This document shows, in pieces, positions 1 to 9,280 of a DNA stretch of 64,000 bases. The notes below the pieces were generated by a model, which made no database searches, was not told the origin of the DNA, and saw nothing but the letters and a program-made list of their open reading frames with translations. The number at the start of each line of letters is the position of its first letter. The stretch's first letter is position 1. The DNA is from Advenella incenata (GTDB lineage: Bacteria > Pseudomonadota > Gammaproteobacteria > Burkholderiales > Burkholderiaceae_B): the NCBI RefSeq assembly GCF_004217095.1, contig NZ_SHKO01000002.1, forward strand, positions 372,001-436,000, read 5' to 3'. Position numbers and translations under genes: made by a program.

Positions 1-289
1 GATATATTCACCAATTGTGATATACAAAAAAACAGAGTGACTTGAACAAAATAATAGCCTTAATAGGTTCCCGAATTAGCTAGTAATAGGGACTGGTAAA
101 GAGAGTTCGGATCCTGCATGCTCTATATCCCTATGTTGATGGAGATAGGCAGATCTATCACACACGAAACGAAGCGAAAGTAATTCCGATCTCTAGGCAC
201 TTTGAAGTTATAAATTCATTGCTTTTATATTGGTGACATTACGAGCGCTATCGTCACCTATTTGTTGAAATCGGGAGCGAAAATAGTTT
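1..289. other. Intergenic sequence at window edge
   Basis: AT-rich sequence downstream of the SGNH-type gene that ends at 290. I see no convincing open frame, RNA gene or hairpin-plus-T-run terminator. The gene to the left lies outside the window, so its role cannot be judged. Confidence 0.5.
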
Positions 290-1165
290 CTATATCCAGC
301 CCAAGTTTTTCATTTTTTTTTCCAGAAAGCAAGCAAGAGCTATGTTCGCCTTATCATTTAAATGTGCTCCGTGATCACGAGCTAGGCTAACAGGCAGACA
401 GCGATGAGATTGATTGCTCAGATCAGCCGGTGTCGGCGAGATTTCAGTATCAAACCAAACTTCAGGAGAATACAAATAGCTGGGGACGTCAAAATACTGT
501 TTGCCGAAAACACGGGCATATTCAGTGTTAATATGTTCTATTTTAGCAAACAATTCAGGCGATGTTTTGTAGGCCTCAAAATTAGCGAAATGCCCTAGTA
601 CTGCTACTCGAGCGGTAGCTGTAGATAACCACTCAGAAGCCGTGACAGCAAGTTTTACAATGATATCCTGATTATTGATTACTGGGTTTTTTGCATTAAG
701 ATCATTCTTTCCGATCCACAGCAAAACAATATCTGATTCGCTGATTGGCTCTATATCAGGTATAAAATTATATTCGCTTGCGCTCAGGGTGTCAGTCCCA
801 GATTTGCTTCGAGTAAAGGTGAAAGAGGTGGGCGACGAGGTTAACATCCCGTGGACTCCATTTAACTCGCCGCTGAATTTCCGCATGGCTGCACGTGGAA
901 AAGAGTTCGTGACCTTTACCATTATTGATTCTTGAGCGTCGGCAGGAATGATTTTGGCAGGAATCCTAATATTGAATGGGCGTGCTCCAAGTCGGGCGAT
1001 CGTATGATTACCCCATTCGCCATTTTGGCCGCCACCAATATACTTATATTGGTGGCTTTTAGCTATTGCTTCGATGAATGGGCCAACAAGGTATGCACTG
1101 CTGCTACCCCATATGCACAAACGCCTAAGTTGGGATTCCTCGTGCGATTTTTTTTTATCATCCAT
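290..1165 (-). CDS. SGNH/GDSL-type hydrolase or acyltransferase-like protein
   Basis: A 291-residue protein with the block pattern of SGNH hydrolases. From the chosen start, WGSSSA at 19-24 supplies the nucleophile-type Ser, a Gly-rich GGGQNGE follows at 44-50, GKND at 152-155 supplies the oxyanion Asn, and DHGAH at 264-268 supplies the Asp-His pair. There is no signal peptide or membrane segment, so it is probably cytoplasmic. Beside a capsule locus such proteins are often sugar O-acetyl-transferases or esterases; here that is inference. The frame stays open to a TTG at 1300, but no Shine-Dalgarno is visible there. The ATG at 1165 places the catalytic block about 20 residues in, as is usual. 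It is divergent from the alpha/beta-hydrolase-like gene at 1541. Confidence 0.6.
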   Translation of the reverse strand: MDDKKKSHEESQLRRLCIWGSSSAYLVGPFIEAIAKSHQYKYIGGGQNGEWGNHTIARLGARPFNIRIPAKIIPADAQESIMVKVTNSFPRAAMRKFSGELNGVHGMLTSSPTSFTFTRSKSGTDTLSASEYNFIPDIEPISESDIVLLWIGKNDLNAKNPVINNQDIIVKLAVTASEWLSTATARVAVLGHFANFEAYKTSPELFAKIEHINTEYARVFGKQYFDVPSYLYSPEVWFDTEISPTPADLSNQSHRCLPVSLARDHGAHLNDKANIALACFLEKKMKNLGWI

Positions 1166-1540
1166 TTCTTTCAGCGCCGTTGAATTGGAGAGCAAGGTCT
1201 CGTTGTTGCAGCGAGCAAAAATTACAGCTAAAGTGTATTGTAATTCCAAACGTTCAGAACGCAGACTATCGCGGTTTGGAGTTTGGTTAGAAAGCCACAA
1301 CTAAGCGGGATTACTAATTAATCACTATCCGTTTTCCTGAGTAGGTTGCCCAAACCGCTTCAATGTGATCAGTTTCTCCCTTATACTTATGTCCGAAGGC
1401 AGAGAATATATAGTCCTAATTGCTTCTTTGGGATTTATTGTTTGTCGTTTACGCCTAGCTTGAGTTTGAGAGAAACTTATATATGAATTTTCCTCCAGAC
1501 ACTGGAGCCGACGGTTTCATTAGTAAATTGATAAACTTCC
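1166..1540. other. Divergent intergenic/regulatory region
   Basis: About 375 bases between the SGNH-type gene (minus) and the alpha/beta-hydrolase-like gene (plus). It should hold both promoters. No clear -35/-10 pair, operator or stable hairpin was picked out. If the TTG at 1300 is used, the left third is coding. Confidence 0.4.
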
Positions 1541-2686
1541 ATGTCAAATAATACACCTATGTCAGATAATACACTAGACGAAGTAAATGGTTTTAAGCGG
1601 GAAATAAAAATAACAGATGGTGGCATACTTCTATCTACTCAACCTGATCCCGACATTCAGTATGCATTTTATTTAAAAAAAGCAAAAGAAGTTCATAGAA
1701 ACTACTATACCGAGGATGCTTCAGTACTATTTGATATAGAACCCGTCGCGGGCGATTACATTGCGTCCTTTTTTTATAAAAAAAATAATGAAATTAAAGC
1801 GATACGAACTTTTTTTTCGATCGATTCTGACAAACATATAATCATCGAAGAAAGAAAAAACTATGTTAAAACCGAGATCGCTTCAACCAATGAATATAGG
1901 ATTGATTATTATGACGCAGGTTCCGACATAACATTCATTGTGTTCAATGGCACAGGATCCGGATTACATGCTGTGCCGTTTGGACTCAACTATTTGATGA
2001 AAAACGGCTATAACGTTGTTGCGTGTTTGCAGAATAAAAACCAATACCAAGGGCTTTCTTTTGAAGACTTTGAGCGTTTGGTTAAGCCAATCGTAAGCGG
2101 GAAAAAAACATTCCTTTATGGAAGTTCGTTGGGTGGATATTGTGCTGTTTATTATGCAGGAGCAGTGGATGGAACCGTGATTGCATCGGCTCCGAGAAAT
2201 TCTGGCCATCCCGAATTGATTCGGCGATCGAGAGGCAGGTCAAAATTTAACGCTGATAATTTTAAGCATCCAGCAATTTCGGAAAATAAACGTACGATAA
2301 ATCCCGTATATATATTTATTGATCCAACCTATAACTCAGATGTGTTTTTCTACAAAAGATTTATTGCTCCTACCTATCGTAAAGCGCAGAGACTGGAGTT
2401 TCCATTTGCTGGTCACGAAGTATTAATGCATGTTAAAGGCGCTGGACAACTACATAGCATTATTACTCGGATTGTCAATATGCAGGGTAGGATAACAATT
2501 GATACCTCAACAGAAACCGAATTTACCGATATTGGAAGAGCTAGGTATTATATTGCGCAAAAGAACAAAACAATGGCTATTGAATTCATCGAACGAGCTT
2601 TTAGTCGAGGCGATATAAATGAGCAAGCGTTTGCTACACTAGGGGTATTAAAGCGACGAGCACAATTGATAGATTCTGATGAATAG
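1541..2686 (+). CDS. Alpha/beta-hydrolase-like protein with N-terminal YAFYL module
   Basis: A 381-residue protein in three parts. Residues about 20-95 form a small beta-rich module (YAFYL at 41-45, then GDYIASFFYKK at 71-81). This module recurs at the N-termini of the proteins at 21699 and 24491. Residues about 115-305 look like a serine alpha/beta hydrolase: nucleophile elbow GSSLGG at 194-199 (Ser196), an Asp-containing strand end IFIDP at 258-262, and GHEVLMH at 291-297 for the His. A helical tail follows. There is no signal peptide. An esterase or acyltransferase acting on the capsule is plausible but not shown. Two in-frame ATGs (1541 and 1559) begin near-identical codons (MSNNTP, MSDNT); neither has a strong ribosome-binding site. 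Confidence 0.6.
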   Translation: MSNNTPMSDNTLDEVNGFKREIKITDGGILLSTQPDPDIQYAFYLKKAKEVHRNYYTEDASVLFDIEPVAGDYIASFFYKKNNEIKAIRTFFSIDSDKHIIIEERKNYVKTEIASTNEYRIDYYDAGSDITFIVFNGTGSGLHAVPFGLNYLMKNGYNVVACLQNKNQYQGLSFEDFERLVKPIVSGKKTFLYGSSLGGYCAVYYAGAVDGTVIASAPRNSGHPELIRRSRGRSKFNADNFKHPAISENKRTINPVYIFIDPTYNSDVFFYKRFIAPTYRKAQRLEFPFAGHEVLMHVKGAGQLHSIITRIVNMQGRITIDTSTETEFTDIGRARYYIAQKNKTMAIEFIERAFSRGDINEQAFATLGVLKRRAQLIDSDE

Positions 2687-2734
2687 GATTATTCCCCTAC
2701 AACGTCTCTTTTGGTTTTGTACTTAAATATGACA

Positions 2735-4012
2735 TTAGCCATGTATATGACTATCGTTACGGAATTTCTTTAGTGGAACCAATGTAGTCTCTTTGTCGAG
2801 TCCCTGCCAGGCTAGTCCTGTTGCTGATTTTTCACCGCGGATACGTTTGTAGAAGTTGCCATTAATCTGCGTTGTAGCAATTAGATAACTGCGAAAAGCG
2901 CTGAACAGTTTCTTATCAACAATTTGATCTGCGGCCTCCATCCAAAATTCGTCTAGATCTCCCTGGAACGTTAGGCCTTTGAAGTCATACATTGCGCGTC
3001 CACAAACTTTCAAAGGCGAGCCATGTAGCAAAGCAGAAAGACCTACTGTGCTGTTGACCACTACGGTGCCTATTGCGTGATCCAACAAGGTTGGTAAATG
3101 TTGGTCGTGTATGTAATGTACCCGCCCTGAAAGATCATAAAGAAACTCTAATTGCTGAAGCCAGTTCGAATAGTCGTTATAGCCCCGATCCATGGGGTGA
3201 TGTTTGATCACTAAATGAGTCCCAGCAGGAGCATATTTCGAAAACGATGTGACAACATGGCGAATAAATGTCTCGACTGTTGCGAAGTCAGAATGTGTAT
3301 GAATCTGTGCGTCATTGTACACTTGCAGTGGTAGCAAAAAATACCGTTTTGACAGAGTTGTGGATAGTGTTTTTTCCATACTCCGTTCGGTGATGCGATA
3401 GTACGCCTTTCGTACAAAACTACGGATCCAAACATATCCTTCTACTATGTGCATTCTTCGATGATGTCGGTAATGCCAGAAAAAAGGTTTGAGTAAAAGA
3501 CTGAAACTATAGTATAGGATCGCCCAAAACATCATGTGCAGAAAGGCATACCCTACTTGTTTTTCTACGCGTGGCGCAACGATGTCTTGATTAAAATAAA
3601 ATTGAGCCTCTCTGGCTGCACTTGAATGATCATTAACTCCGTTTTTCTCTAAGGTAATAAAATTAGGCCTTATGTAGCCTTCTTCAAAAACGCCGATTTG
3701 CACGCCATATTGCACTGCGATTTGGTGGGCTACGATATGAATGGGGCGGCAATCTCCAAATAAGAAGACCAAATCAATATCTAAATCATTCAAAAGGTTT
3801 TCAAATGTACTACGCCATTCTCGTGGATGGCTTCTAAAATTAATCGCATGTTTCTTGTTGAAAAGCCAATCGCCACCATTGAAATTGATGGCATGTACTG
3901 TTGCGCCCTGTTGCTTCAGATCCAACGCAAAGCGTCGAAAAAAAGGACCGACAGGCCCTTGTAAAAGAAGAACGTTCTTGCCGTTGAAGGCTTCTATTCC
4001 GTCAATTATCAC
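2735..4012 (-). CDS. kpsS: Capsule Kdo transferase KpsS
   Basis: A 425-residue KpsS/LipB-type protein. In group 2 capsules KpsS transfers the first beta-Kdo from CMP-Kdo to lyso-phosphatidylglycerol at the inner membrane, starting the poly-Kdo linker on which KpsC continues. The N-terminus (VLLLQGPVGPFFRRFALDL at 15-33) and the FEEGYIRPNFITLEKNGVN stretch near 130-150 are characteristic, and the length fits the family. The start is GTG at 4012. It reads away from kpsE, from which a 282-base gap separates it. In most group 2 loci kpsS adjoins kpsC; here kpsC is 32 kb away, at 35809. Confidence 0.85.
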   Translation of the reverse strand: MIIDGIEAFNGKNVLLLQGPVGPFFRRFALDLKQQGATVHAINFNGGDWLFNKKHAINFRSHPREWRSTFENLLNDLDIDLVFLFGDCRPIHIVAHQIAVQYGVQIGVFEEGYIRPNFITLEKNGVNDHSSAAREAQFYFNQDIVAPRVEKQVGYAFLHMMFWAILYYSFSLLLKPFFWHYRHHRRMHIVEGYVWIRSFVRKAYYRITERSMEKTLSTTLSKRYFLLPLQVYNDAQIHTHSDFATVETFIRHVVTSFSKYAPAGTHLVIKHHPMDRGYNDYSNWLQQLEFLYDLSGRVHYIHDQHLPTLLDHAIGTVVVNSTVGLSALLHGSPLKVCGRAMYDFKGLTFQGDLDEFWMEAADQIVDKKLFSAFRSYLIATTQINGNFYKRIRGEKSATGLAWQGLDKETTLVPLKKFRNDSHIHG

Positions 4013-4294
4013 GACGACTTACGATTCCAAATTAAAGTAAAACATGTCCTCGGCGGAATGCCGCGATATGCGCCCAGAATATCTCAAATTTCAGGCAATT
4101 GTATTGTATCTTTTGGTAATAGACATTATCGTATGTTTCGGTTGGTTTTAAAAAACTCTTAAATATCATTAGTATAGATGTGATATAAAAACATCATATC
4201 AAGTAAAAAACTATGAGTTCTATGCAAAAACGCGGCCTACCTCAACTTTTTAATCTACAATTCTTTCACGTTTCAACCTACGCGTGGGCATTAG

Positions 4295-5404
4295 ATGTCA
4301 AATTCGTCAAATAAAAGCCGGTTCTTGTTCATGGGAATTGTTCTCATTCCTATGATAATTGCAGTTGTCTATTATGTCGCGTTCGCAACTAATAGGTATG
4401 TGAGTACGGCCGAAATTGCTGTTCGACAGACAGATAATGCTAACCCTGCGATCAGTAACGCCCCCGGACTAGCATTATTACTAGGAGCAACTAACCCGAC
4501 TTCTCGCGAAGAAACGCTATTTCTACGGCAATACATCTTGTCAAATGATATGTTACAAGTGTTGCAAGAAAAATTAAAATGGAAAGAGCACTATTCGGCA
4601 ATTTATAGCGATCCAGTTTATTGGTTGAATAGTGACGCAAGCCAGGCCGACACGCTCGCATTTTATCAAAGAGTCGTCCAAGTGCACTTTGATGACGAAA
4701 CTGGGCTATTGGAAGTAGAGGTAAGTGCATTCGACCCAGAATTTTCGCAAGCGGTTTTAAAAATTATTTTATCCGAAAGCGAGCGTTTTGTTAATGAATT
4801 ATCACACAAACTCACTCGTGATCAATTGGCTTTTGTTGAGCGGGAGTTAGTGACTGCTCGTGCCAATTATGAAAAGAGAAAAGACGATTTACTTAGATTT
4901 CAAGCGAAAAATAATCTGGTAGATGCCGAAGCAACCATTACCTCGCGGTCGACGATGATTTCGACGATGGAAGGTCAGCTGGTTACGGAAAAGGCGAATT
5001 TGATAGCATTGATGTCTTCGTTGAATTCTGACGCCCCGCAAGTTCAACAGCAGCGGCGAAAAATAGCGGCAATAGAAAAGCAATTAAACAATGAAACACA
5101 GCGATTGATTGCACAGGAAGGGGGGTCGAAGCTCAACACGGTTGCAGCGAAATATCGGGATTTGGCGATCCAGTCTACAATTGCAGAAGAGGCGTACAAG
5201 ATTAGTTTAGCGTCACTTGAAAATACTAAAATTGAAATAAATAAAAAATTCCGTAGTCTCGCAGTGGTCGTGAGTCCGAATTTGCCTGATAGCGCAGTAT
5301 ATCCGGAACGGCTTTACAATTTGCTTATTATTTTCATGGGGCTGTTGGCGCTATTGGGAGTCGTAAGATTTACGATCGCCACGATAGAAGATCACGTTGA
5401 TTAG
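4295..5404 (+). CDS. kpsE: Capsule export inner-membrane protein, KpsE/BexC/CtrB family
   Basis: A 369-residue polysaccharide co-polymerase-type protein. It spans the periplasm and links the KpsMT transporter to the outer-membrane channel. It has the expected layout: short cytoplasmic N-terminus, membrane segment at about 10-31, a long periplasmic part with a heptad-rich helical stretch at about 180-300, the ...SPNLPDSAVYPERLY segment before the second membrane helix (about 342-362), and a short cytoplasmic tail. It is the first gene of the export operon, followed 44 bases on by the outer-membrane component. Confidence 0.88.
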   Translation: MSNSSNKSRFLFMGIVLIPMIIAVVYYVAFATNRYVSTAEIAVRQTDNANPAISNAPGLALLLGATNPTSREETLFLRQYILSNDMLQVLQEKLKWKEHYSAIYSDPVYWLNSDASQADTLAFYQRVVQVHFDDETGLLEVEVSAFDPEFSQAVLKIILSESERFVNELSHKLTRDQLAFVERELVTARANYEKRKDDLLRFQAKNNLVDAEATITSRSTMISTMEGQLVTEKANLIALMSSLNSDAPQVQQQRRKIAAIEKQLNNETQRLIAQEGGSKLNTVAAKYRDLAIQSTIAEEAYKISLASLENTKIEINKKFRSLAVVVSPNLPDSAVYPERLYNLLIIFMGLLALLGVVRFTIATIEDHVD

Positions 5405-5448
5405 GTTGGTTGATTGGCGAATATTATTAACAATCAGATTTTTCACAA

Positions 5449-6585
5449 ATGAATAACATGCAAATACAACCTTTCAGTCTTGTTCGTGCTCCCTGGAGTT
5501 CCGCCGGTAAATTGTTAGGAGTGTTGAGTATTCTCCTAGTTCTATCGGGATGCGGTTCCATTTTGTCTGGTGCTGGACCATATAGTAGCTCGATAACTTC
5601 GACCTCATCGGGGAAGGACAAAGATCTGCCATATAAATTAGTGGATTTATCACCAAGTAATCTGTCGGAGTATGCAAGACAGTCCACCCCGCCGGCGTCT
5701 GCGAATGTTTCAAAAACTGGCTCGACTAAAATTCAGTTGGTTCCTGGCGACGTGATTAAAATAATGATTTCCGACTCCGCGGAGGGAGGTGTTTTTGCGC
5801 CTTTATCTGCAGGCGGTACAGTATTCAATAATGTTCGAGTGGGGACTGACGGCACAATCTCGTTACCATATGCTGGAGCAATTAATGTTAACGGTTATAC
5901 GTTAACTCAATTAGACAATGCCGTTCGCAAAAAACTAAAAGGTGCTGCCGCCACCGATCCCCAGGTTCATAGTGAGTTGGTTGGGGATTTATCGGGCTCT
6001 ATTCTTGTTGCTGGAGCAGTAAAAACGCCGGGTCGTTTTTCAAGTTTACAGGGCCCATTAACAATTCTCGATGCCGTTAATATGGCTGGTGGTCCTATTC
6101 TTGAGCCGCACCTGATTAACGTTATCGTTCGAAACGGGAAGAAGGCTTACACTATAAATTACGACGAAGTGCTGAGTGGGAAAAATCGTCAAGTCTCACC
6201 TCGATCTGAAATTATTCTCGAGAGAGCGCGGCAGCGTTTCGTTGCTATGGGTGCCGTGAAAGAGCCAGGATTAAAGGATTTACCGAGCCGCAACCCAAGT
6301 TTGCTCGAGGTATTGGGGGCTGTGGGCGGTTTAGATGAGCGGTCAGCAGACCCTCAAGGCGTATTTGTATTTAGAATTAACGAATCGCCAGTCGAAGGTG
6401 AGCCCGCAGCAGAAGTATTTCGGTTGGATATGCGTAAACCAGAGGCAATCTTTCTTGCTCGAGCATTCCGGGTCTTACCTGAAGATGCCATTTACGTAAC
6501 AAACGCTCCGATATACGAGTGGCAAAAAATTATTTCTCCGATAGTTCAAACATTGGTTTTAGGTAGAACCTTGTCTAGATTGTAA
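5449..6585 (+). CDS. Outer-membrane polysaccharide export lipoprotein, BexD/CtrA/VexA type
   Basis: A 378-residue OPX (Wza-like) protein that forms the outer-membrane exit channel for the capsule. The lipobox LSGC puts the lipidated Cys at residue 35 after a hydrophobic stretch. The poly_export domain begins near QLVPGDVIKIMISD (about 95-108) and SLBB-type repeats follow (SGSILVAGAVKTPGRFS; RFVAMGAVKEPG). Its length matches BexD/CtrA/VexA proteins better than the longer E. coli KpsD, so I give no kpsD symbol. It lies between kpsE and kpsM in the export operon. ATG codons at 5449 and 5458 are both possible starts. Confidence 0.87.
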   Translation: MNNMQIQPFSLVRAPWSSAGKLLGVLSILLVLSGCGSILSGAGPYSSSITSTSSGKDKDLPYKLVDLSPSNLSEYARQSTPPASANVSKTGSTKIQLVPGDVIKIMISDSAEGGVFAPLSAGGTVFNNVRVGTDGTISLPYAGAINVNGYTLTQLDNAVRKKLKGAAATDPQVHSELVGDLSGSILVAGAVKTPGRFSSLQGPLTILDAVNMAGGPILEPHLINVIVRNGKKAYTINYDEVLSGKNRQVSPRSEIILERARQRFVAMGAVKEPGLKDLPSRNPSLLEVLGAVGGLDERSADPQGVFVFRINESPVEGEPAAEVFRLDMRKPEAIFLARAFRVLPEDAIYVTNAPIYEWQKIISPIVQTLVLGRTLSRL

Positions 6586-6599
6586 TCACACGCAGAATT

Positions 6600-7391
6600 A
6601 TGACACTTGAAAAACGGTCTTCCTTTCAAATCGTAAAATCGGTATTGTTTGCGCTAACACTTCGCGAATTGCGCGGGCGATTTGGTGCGAGACGGTTCGG
6701 CGTGTTTTGGGTTTTTTTTGAGCCCGCAGCACAAATAGCGTTGTATATGATGGTGTTCTCTTTCAAGAATGTGACGGTTAGAAGTGGGATAGATTTTCCA
6801 TTGTTTTTGGTGACGGGAATGATTCCATTCTTCATGATGAGGAATATTGCGCTTCAATCGATGTCCGCGGTAGACGCAAATAAAGCTTTGTTTGCTTATA
6901 AACAAATTAAGCCTCTCGATACTTTGATTGCTCGCGCTATGATAGAGATTATTATTTATCTTACCGTGTACCTCATATTCATGCTTGTCCTCGGTATCGT
7001 GTTCCAGTACGAAGTAACTATGATCGACCCCTTGCGCTGGGTCGCGGTGTTGGCGACCGGCTTGACATTCTCTTTTGCCCTCGGTTTGCTATTGTGTATG
7101 CTTGTGGAGGCCCTGCCAGATGTTAAAAGCTTTGTGAGATTATTGTTCTTTCCTGTATATATCCTCTCTGGAGTTTTATATCCGATATGGCTTCTGCCAA
7201 AGGCAGCGATGGACTGGTTATTGTGGATTCCGTACGTGCATATTATTGATGAACTCCGACTAGCTACGTTCCCGCATTACCCGGATCACGAGGGAGTGAA
7301 TCTTTTCTACCCATTTAAAGTGACAGTTTTCTTGTTATTGATTTCAATGGGGCTTTATCGCATACGTCGATTGAAATTGGTGGCTTCATGA
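6600..7391 (+). CDS. kpsM: Capsule ABC transporter permease KpsM
   Basis: A 263-residue ABC-2-type inner-membrane permease with six predicted hydrophobic segments. It flips or threads the lipid-linked capsule chain across the inner membrane with KpsT. The N-terminal LTLRELRGRFGARRFGVFW region and the late YILSGVLYPIWLLP segment are typical of KpsM/CtrC/BexB proteins. It starts 14 bases after the OPX gene, and its stop overlaps the kpsT start by four bases (ATGA), so the two are probably translationally coupled. Confidence 0.9.
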   Translation: MTLEKRSSFQIVKSVLFALTLRELRGRFGARRFGVFWVFFEPAAQIALYMMVFSFKNVTVRSGIDFPLFLVTGMIPFFMMRNIALQSMSAVDANKALFAYKQIKPLDTLIARAMIEIIIYLTVYLIFMLVLGIVFQYEVTMIDPLRWVAVLATGLTFSFALGLLLCMLVEALPDVKSFVRLLFFPVYILSGVLYPIWLLPKAAMDWLLWIPYVHIIDELRLATFPHYPDHEGVNLFYPFKVTVFLLLISMGLYRIRRLKLVAS

Positions 7392-8047
7392 TCGAGGTCC
7401 GTAATATCACAAAGTCCTATATGACTACTACGGGGCGAGTGGTGATTTTCCGTGATTTGTCCTTTAGCGTTCCGTTTGGGAGAAATATTGCACTGATTGG
7501 CCGTAATGGTGCGGGGAAATCGACGCTTATGCGCATGATTGCCGGCTTGGATATGCCTGATCGCGGTCGAATTCTCACTACAGGCTCTATTTCGTGGCCA
7601 GTTGGCTTGTCAGGTGGATTTCAAGGATCGTTGACAGCTAGAGATAATGTTAAATTTGTAGCCCGAGTGTACGGAGCGTATGGAGATAAGCTACGCCAAG
7701 TCGTACAGTACGTAGAAGAATTTGCAGAAATTGGCGACTATTTTGATCGGCCTGTAAAAACCTTTTCCTCAGGTATGCGTTCACGTGTAGCTTTTGGGCT
7801 CAGTCTTGCCTTTGATTTTGATTATTATTTAATTGATGAGGCAATGTCGACGGGTGATGCTCATTTCAAAAATAAAGCACAAGCTGCATTTAAGGAAAGA
7901 ATAAGTCGGTCTAACATTATCATGGTCTCGCACAGTATGTCTCAAGTAAGACTGATGTGTGACTATGTCTTATTAATTCAAGACGGAAAAGTAATCCCAT
8001 TTGAGGACGTAGAGGAAGGTGTGCGAATGTACGAAACAACATGTTAA
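7388..8047 (+). CDS. kpsT: Capsule ABC transporter ATPase KpsT
   Basis: A 219-residue ABC ATPase that powers capsule export with KpsM. Visible motifs are Walker A GRNGAGKST at 38-46, signature-like FSSGM at 126-130 in place of LSGGQ (normal for KpsT/Wzt-type ATPases), Walker B YYLIDE at 146-151 and the H-loop His182. The short length, with no C-terminal carbohydrate-binding extension, matches KpsT rather than Wzt. This fits export of a chain capped on its Kdo-lipid end. The start overlaps the kpsM stop (ATGA). Confidence 0.92.
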   Translation: MIEVRNITKSYMTTTGRVVIFRDLSFSVPFGRNIALIGRNGAGKSTLMRMIAGLDMPDRGRILTTGSISWPVGLSGGFQGSLTARDNVKFVARVYGAYGDKLRQVVQYVEEFAEIGDYFDRPVKTFSSGMRSRVAFGLSLAFDFDYYLIDEAMSTGDAHFKNKAQAAFKERISRSNIIMVSHSMSQVRLMCDYVLLIQDGKVIPFEDVEEGVRMYETTC

Positions 8048-8129
8048 TTGAATGCTATGTTGGTTTCATAAAGATGCCACTCGCCATAATTACAATTATA
8101 ATTAGAGGCATCTAAATTAAGAGGATTAA

Positions 8130-9251
8130 ATGAAAGTTCTAACCGTGTTTGGTACACGACCGGAGGCCATTAAAATGGCTCCATTGGTCAAATTGCTCGA
8201 AATTGACGACTTTTTTGAAAGTATGGTGTGTGTAACTGCCCAGCACCGCCAGATGTTGGATCAGGTGTTAAATTTATTCGATATTGTTCCAGATTACGAT
8301 CTGAATATTATGAAGCCTGGTCAAACTCTGGCTGGGATTACGACTGAAATATTAAATCGGCTTGAAGCTGTATTGGCTGAAAGTAAGCCGGATCTCTTGC
8401 TAGTACATGGAGATACATCCACTACTTTTGCTGCTAGTTTAGCTGCTTATTATCACAAAATCCCGGTGGCCCACATTGAGGCTGGCTTGCGAACTGGCGA
8501 TATATATTCGCCGTGGCCTGAGGAAGCAAACCGTAAACTCACCGGTGCACTTGCGAAATTTCATTTCGCTCCGACAACTCAAGCAGAGGAAAATCTGATC
8601 AATGAGGGTGTCGACAAAAAGAACGTTTTTGTGACAGGGAATACCGTCATAGACGCGCTCTTGTGGGTAAAAGAAAAACTGGCTATTGATGAATCCCTCT
8701 CAGCTCGTATTGCGAATCAGTTCCCGTTCTTACGAGCTAGTAGCAAATTAGTCTTAATTACTGGGCATCGGCGGGAAAATTTTGGTAGTGGATTTATAAA
8801 TATTTGCACAGCAATAAAATCGCTGGCGGTACGTTTTCCAGAGACTGATTTTTTATATCCGGTCCATCTGAATCCGAACGTTCGCGAGCCAGTGAACCGA
8901 ATTCTTGGGGGGGTATTCAATGTTCATCTGATCGAACCTCAAGATTACCAGCCATTCGTGTATTTAATGAGTCGTGCTTCAATAATACTTACCGATTCGG
9001 GTGGTATTCAAGAAGAGGCTCCGTCTTTAGGTAAGCCGGTGCTGGTAATGCGTGACACAACAGAGCGACCAGAGGCAGTATCGGCAGGGACCGTTAAGCT
9101 AGTTGGGACGGATGCGGAGCACATTGAAAGTCAAGTTGCCATTTTGTTATGTGACGACGATGCGTACCGCCAAATGAGCTTCGCTCATAATCCGTACGGA
9201 GATGGTAAAGCATGTGAACGGATTGTGGATGCAATCCGCAATCGTTCGTGA
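8130..9251 (+). CDS. wecB: UDP-N-acetylglucosamine 2-epimerase (non-hydrolysing)
   Basis: A 373-residue enzyme converting UDP-GlcNAc to UDP-ManNAc in the cytoplasm. [14 protein letters not shown] at 8-21 opens the protein. Asp95 (HGDTST), Glu117 (HIEAG), Glu131 and His213 (GHRRENFG) fall at the same numbers as the catalytic residues of E. coli WecB, and the length is the same size class. AGAGGA five bases upstream supports the ATG. With the wecC product downstream it supplies UDP-ManNAcA, so the capsule probably contains ManNAc or ManNAcA. Confidence 0.93.
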   Translation: MKVLTVFGTRPEAIKMAPLVKLLEIDDFFESMVCVTAQHRQMLDQVLNLFDIVPDYDLNIMKPGQTLAGITTEILNRLEAVLAESKPDLLLVHGDTSTTFAASLAAYYHKIPVAHIEAGLRTGDIYSPWPEEANRKLTGALAKFHFAPTTQAEENLINEGVDKKNVFVTGNTVIDALLWVKEKLAIDESLSARIANQFPFLRASSKLVLITGHRRENFGSGFINICTAIKSLAVRFPETDFLYPVHLNPNVREPVNRILGGVFNVHLIEPQDYQPFVYLMSRASIILTDSGGIQEEAPSLGKPVLVMRDTTERPEAVSAGTVKLVGTDAEHIESQVAILLCDDDAYRQMSFAHNPYGDGKACERIVDAIRNRS

Positions 9252-9280
9252 ATCCAGCCGAAAAATTAATAGGAAAGTAA

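Noticed and set aside
610-624. AGCGGTAGCTGT resembling an ops/JUMPstart element
   Set aside because: It lies inside a minus-strand coding gene, 900 bases from the next plus gene, and matches only part of the consensus.
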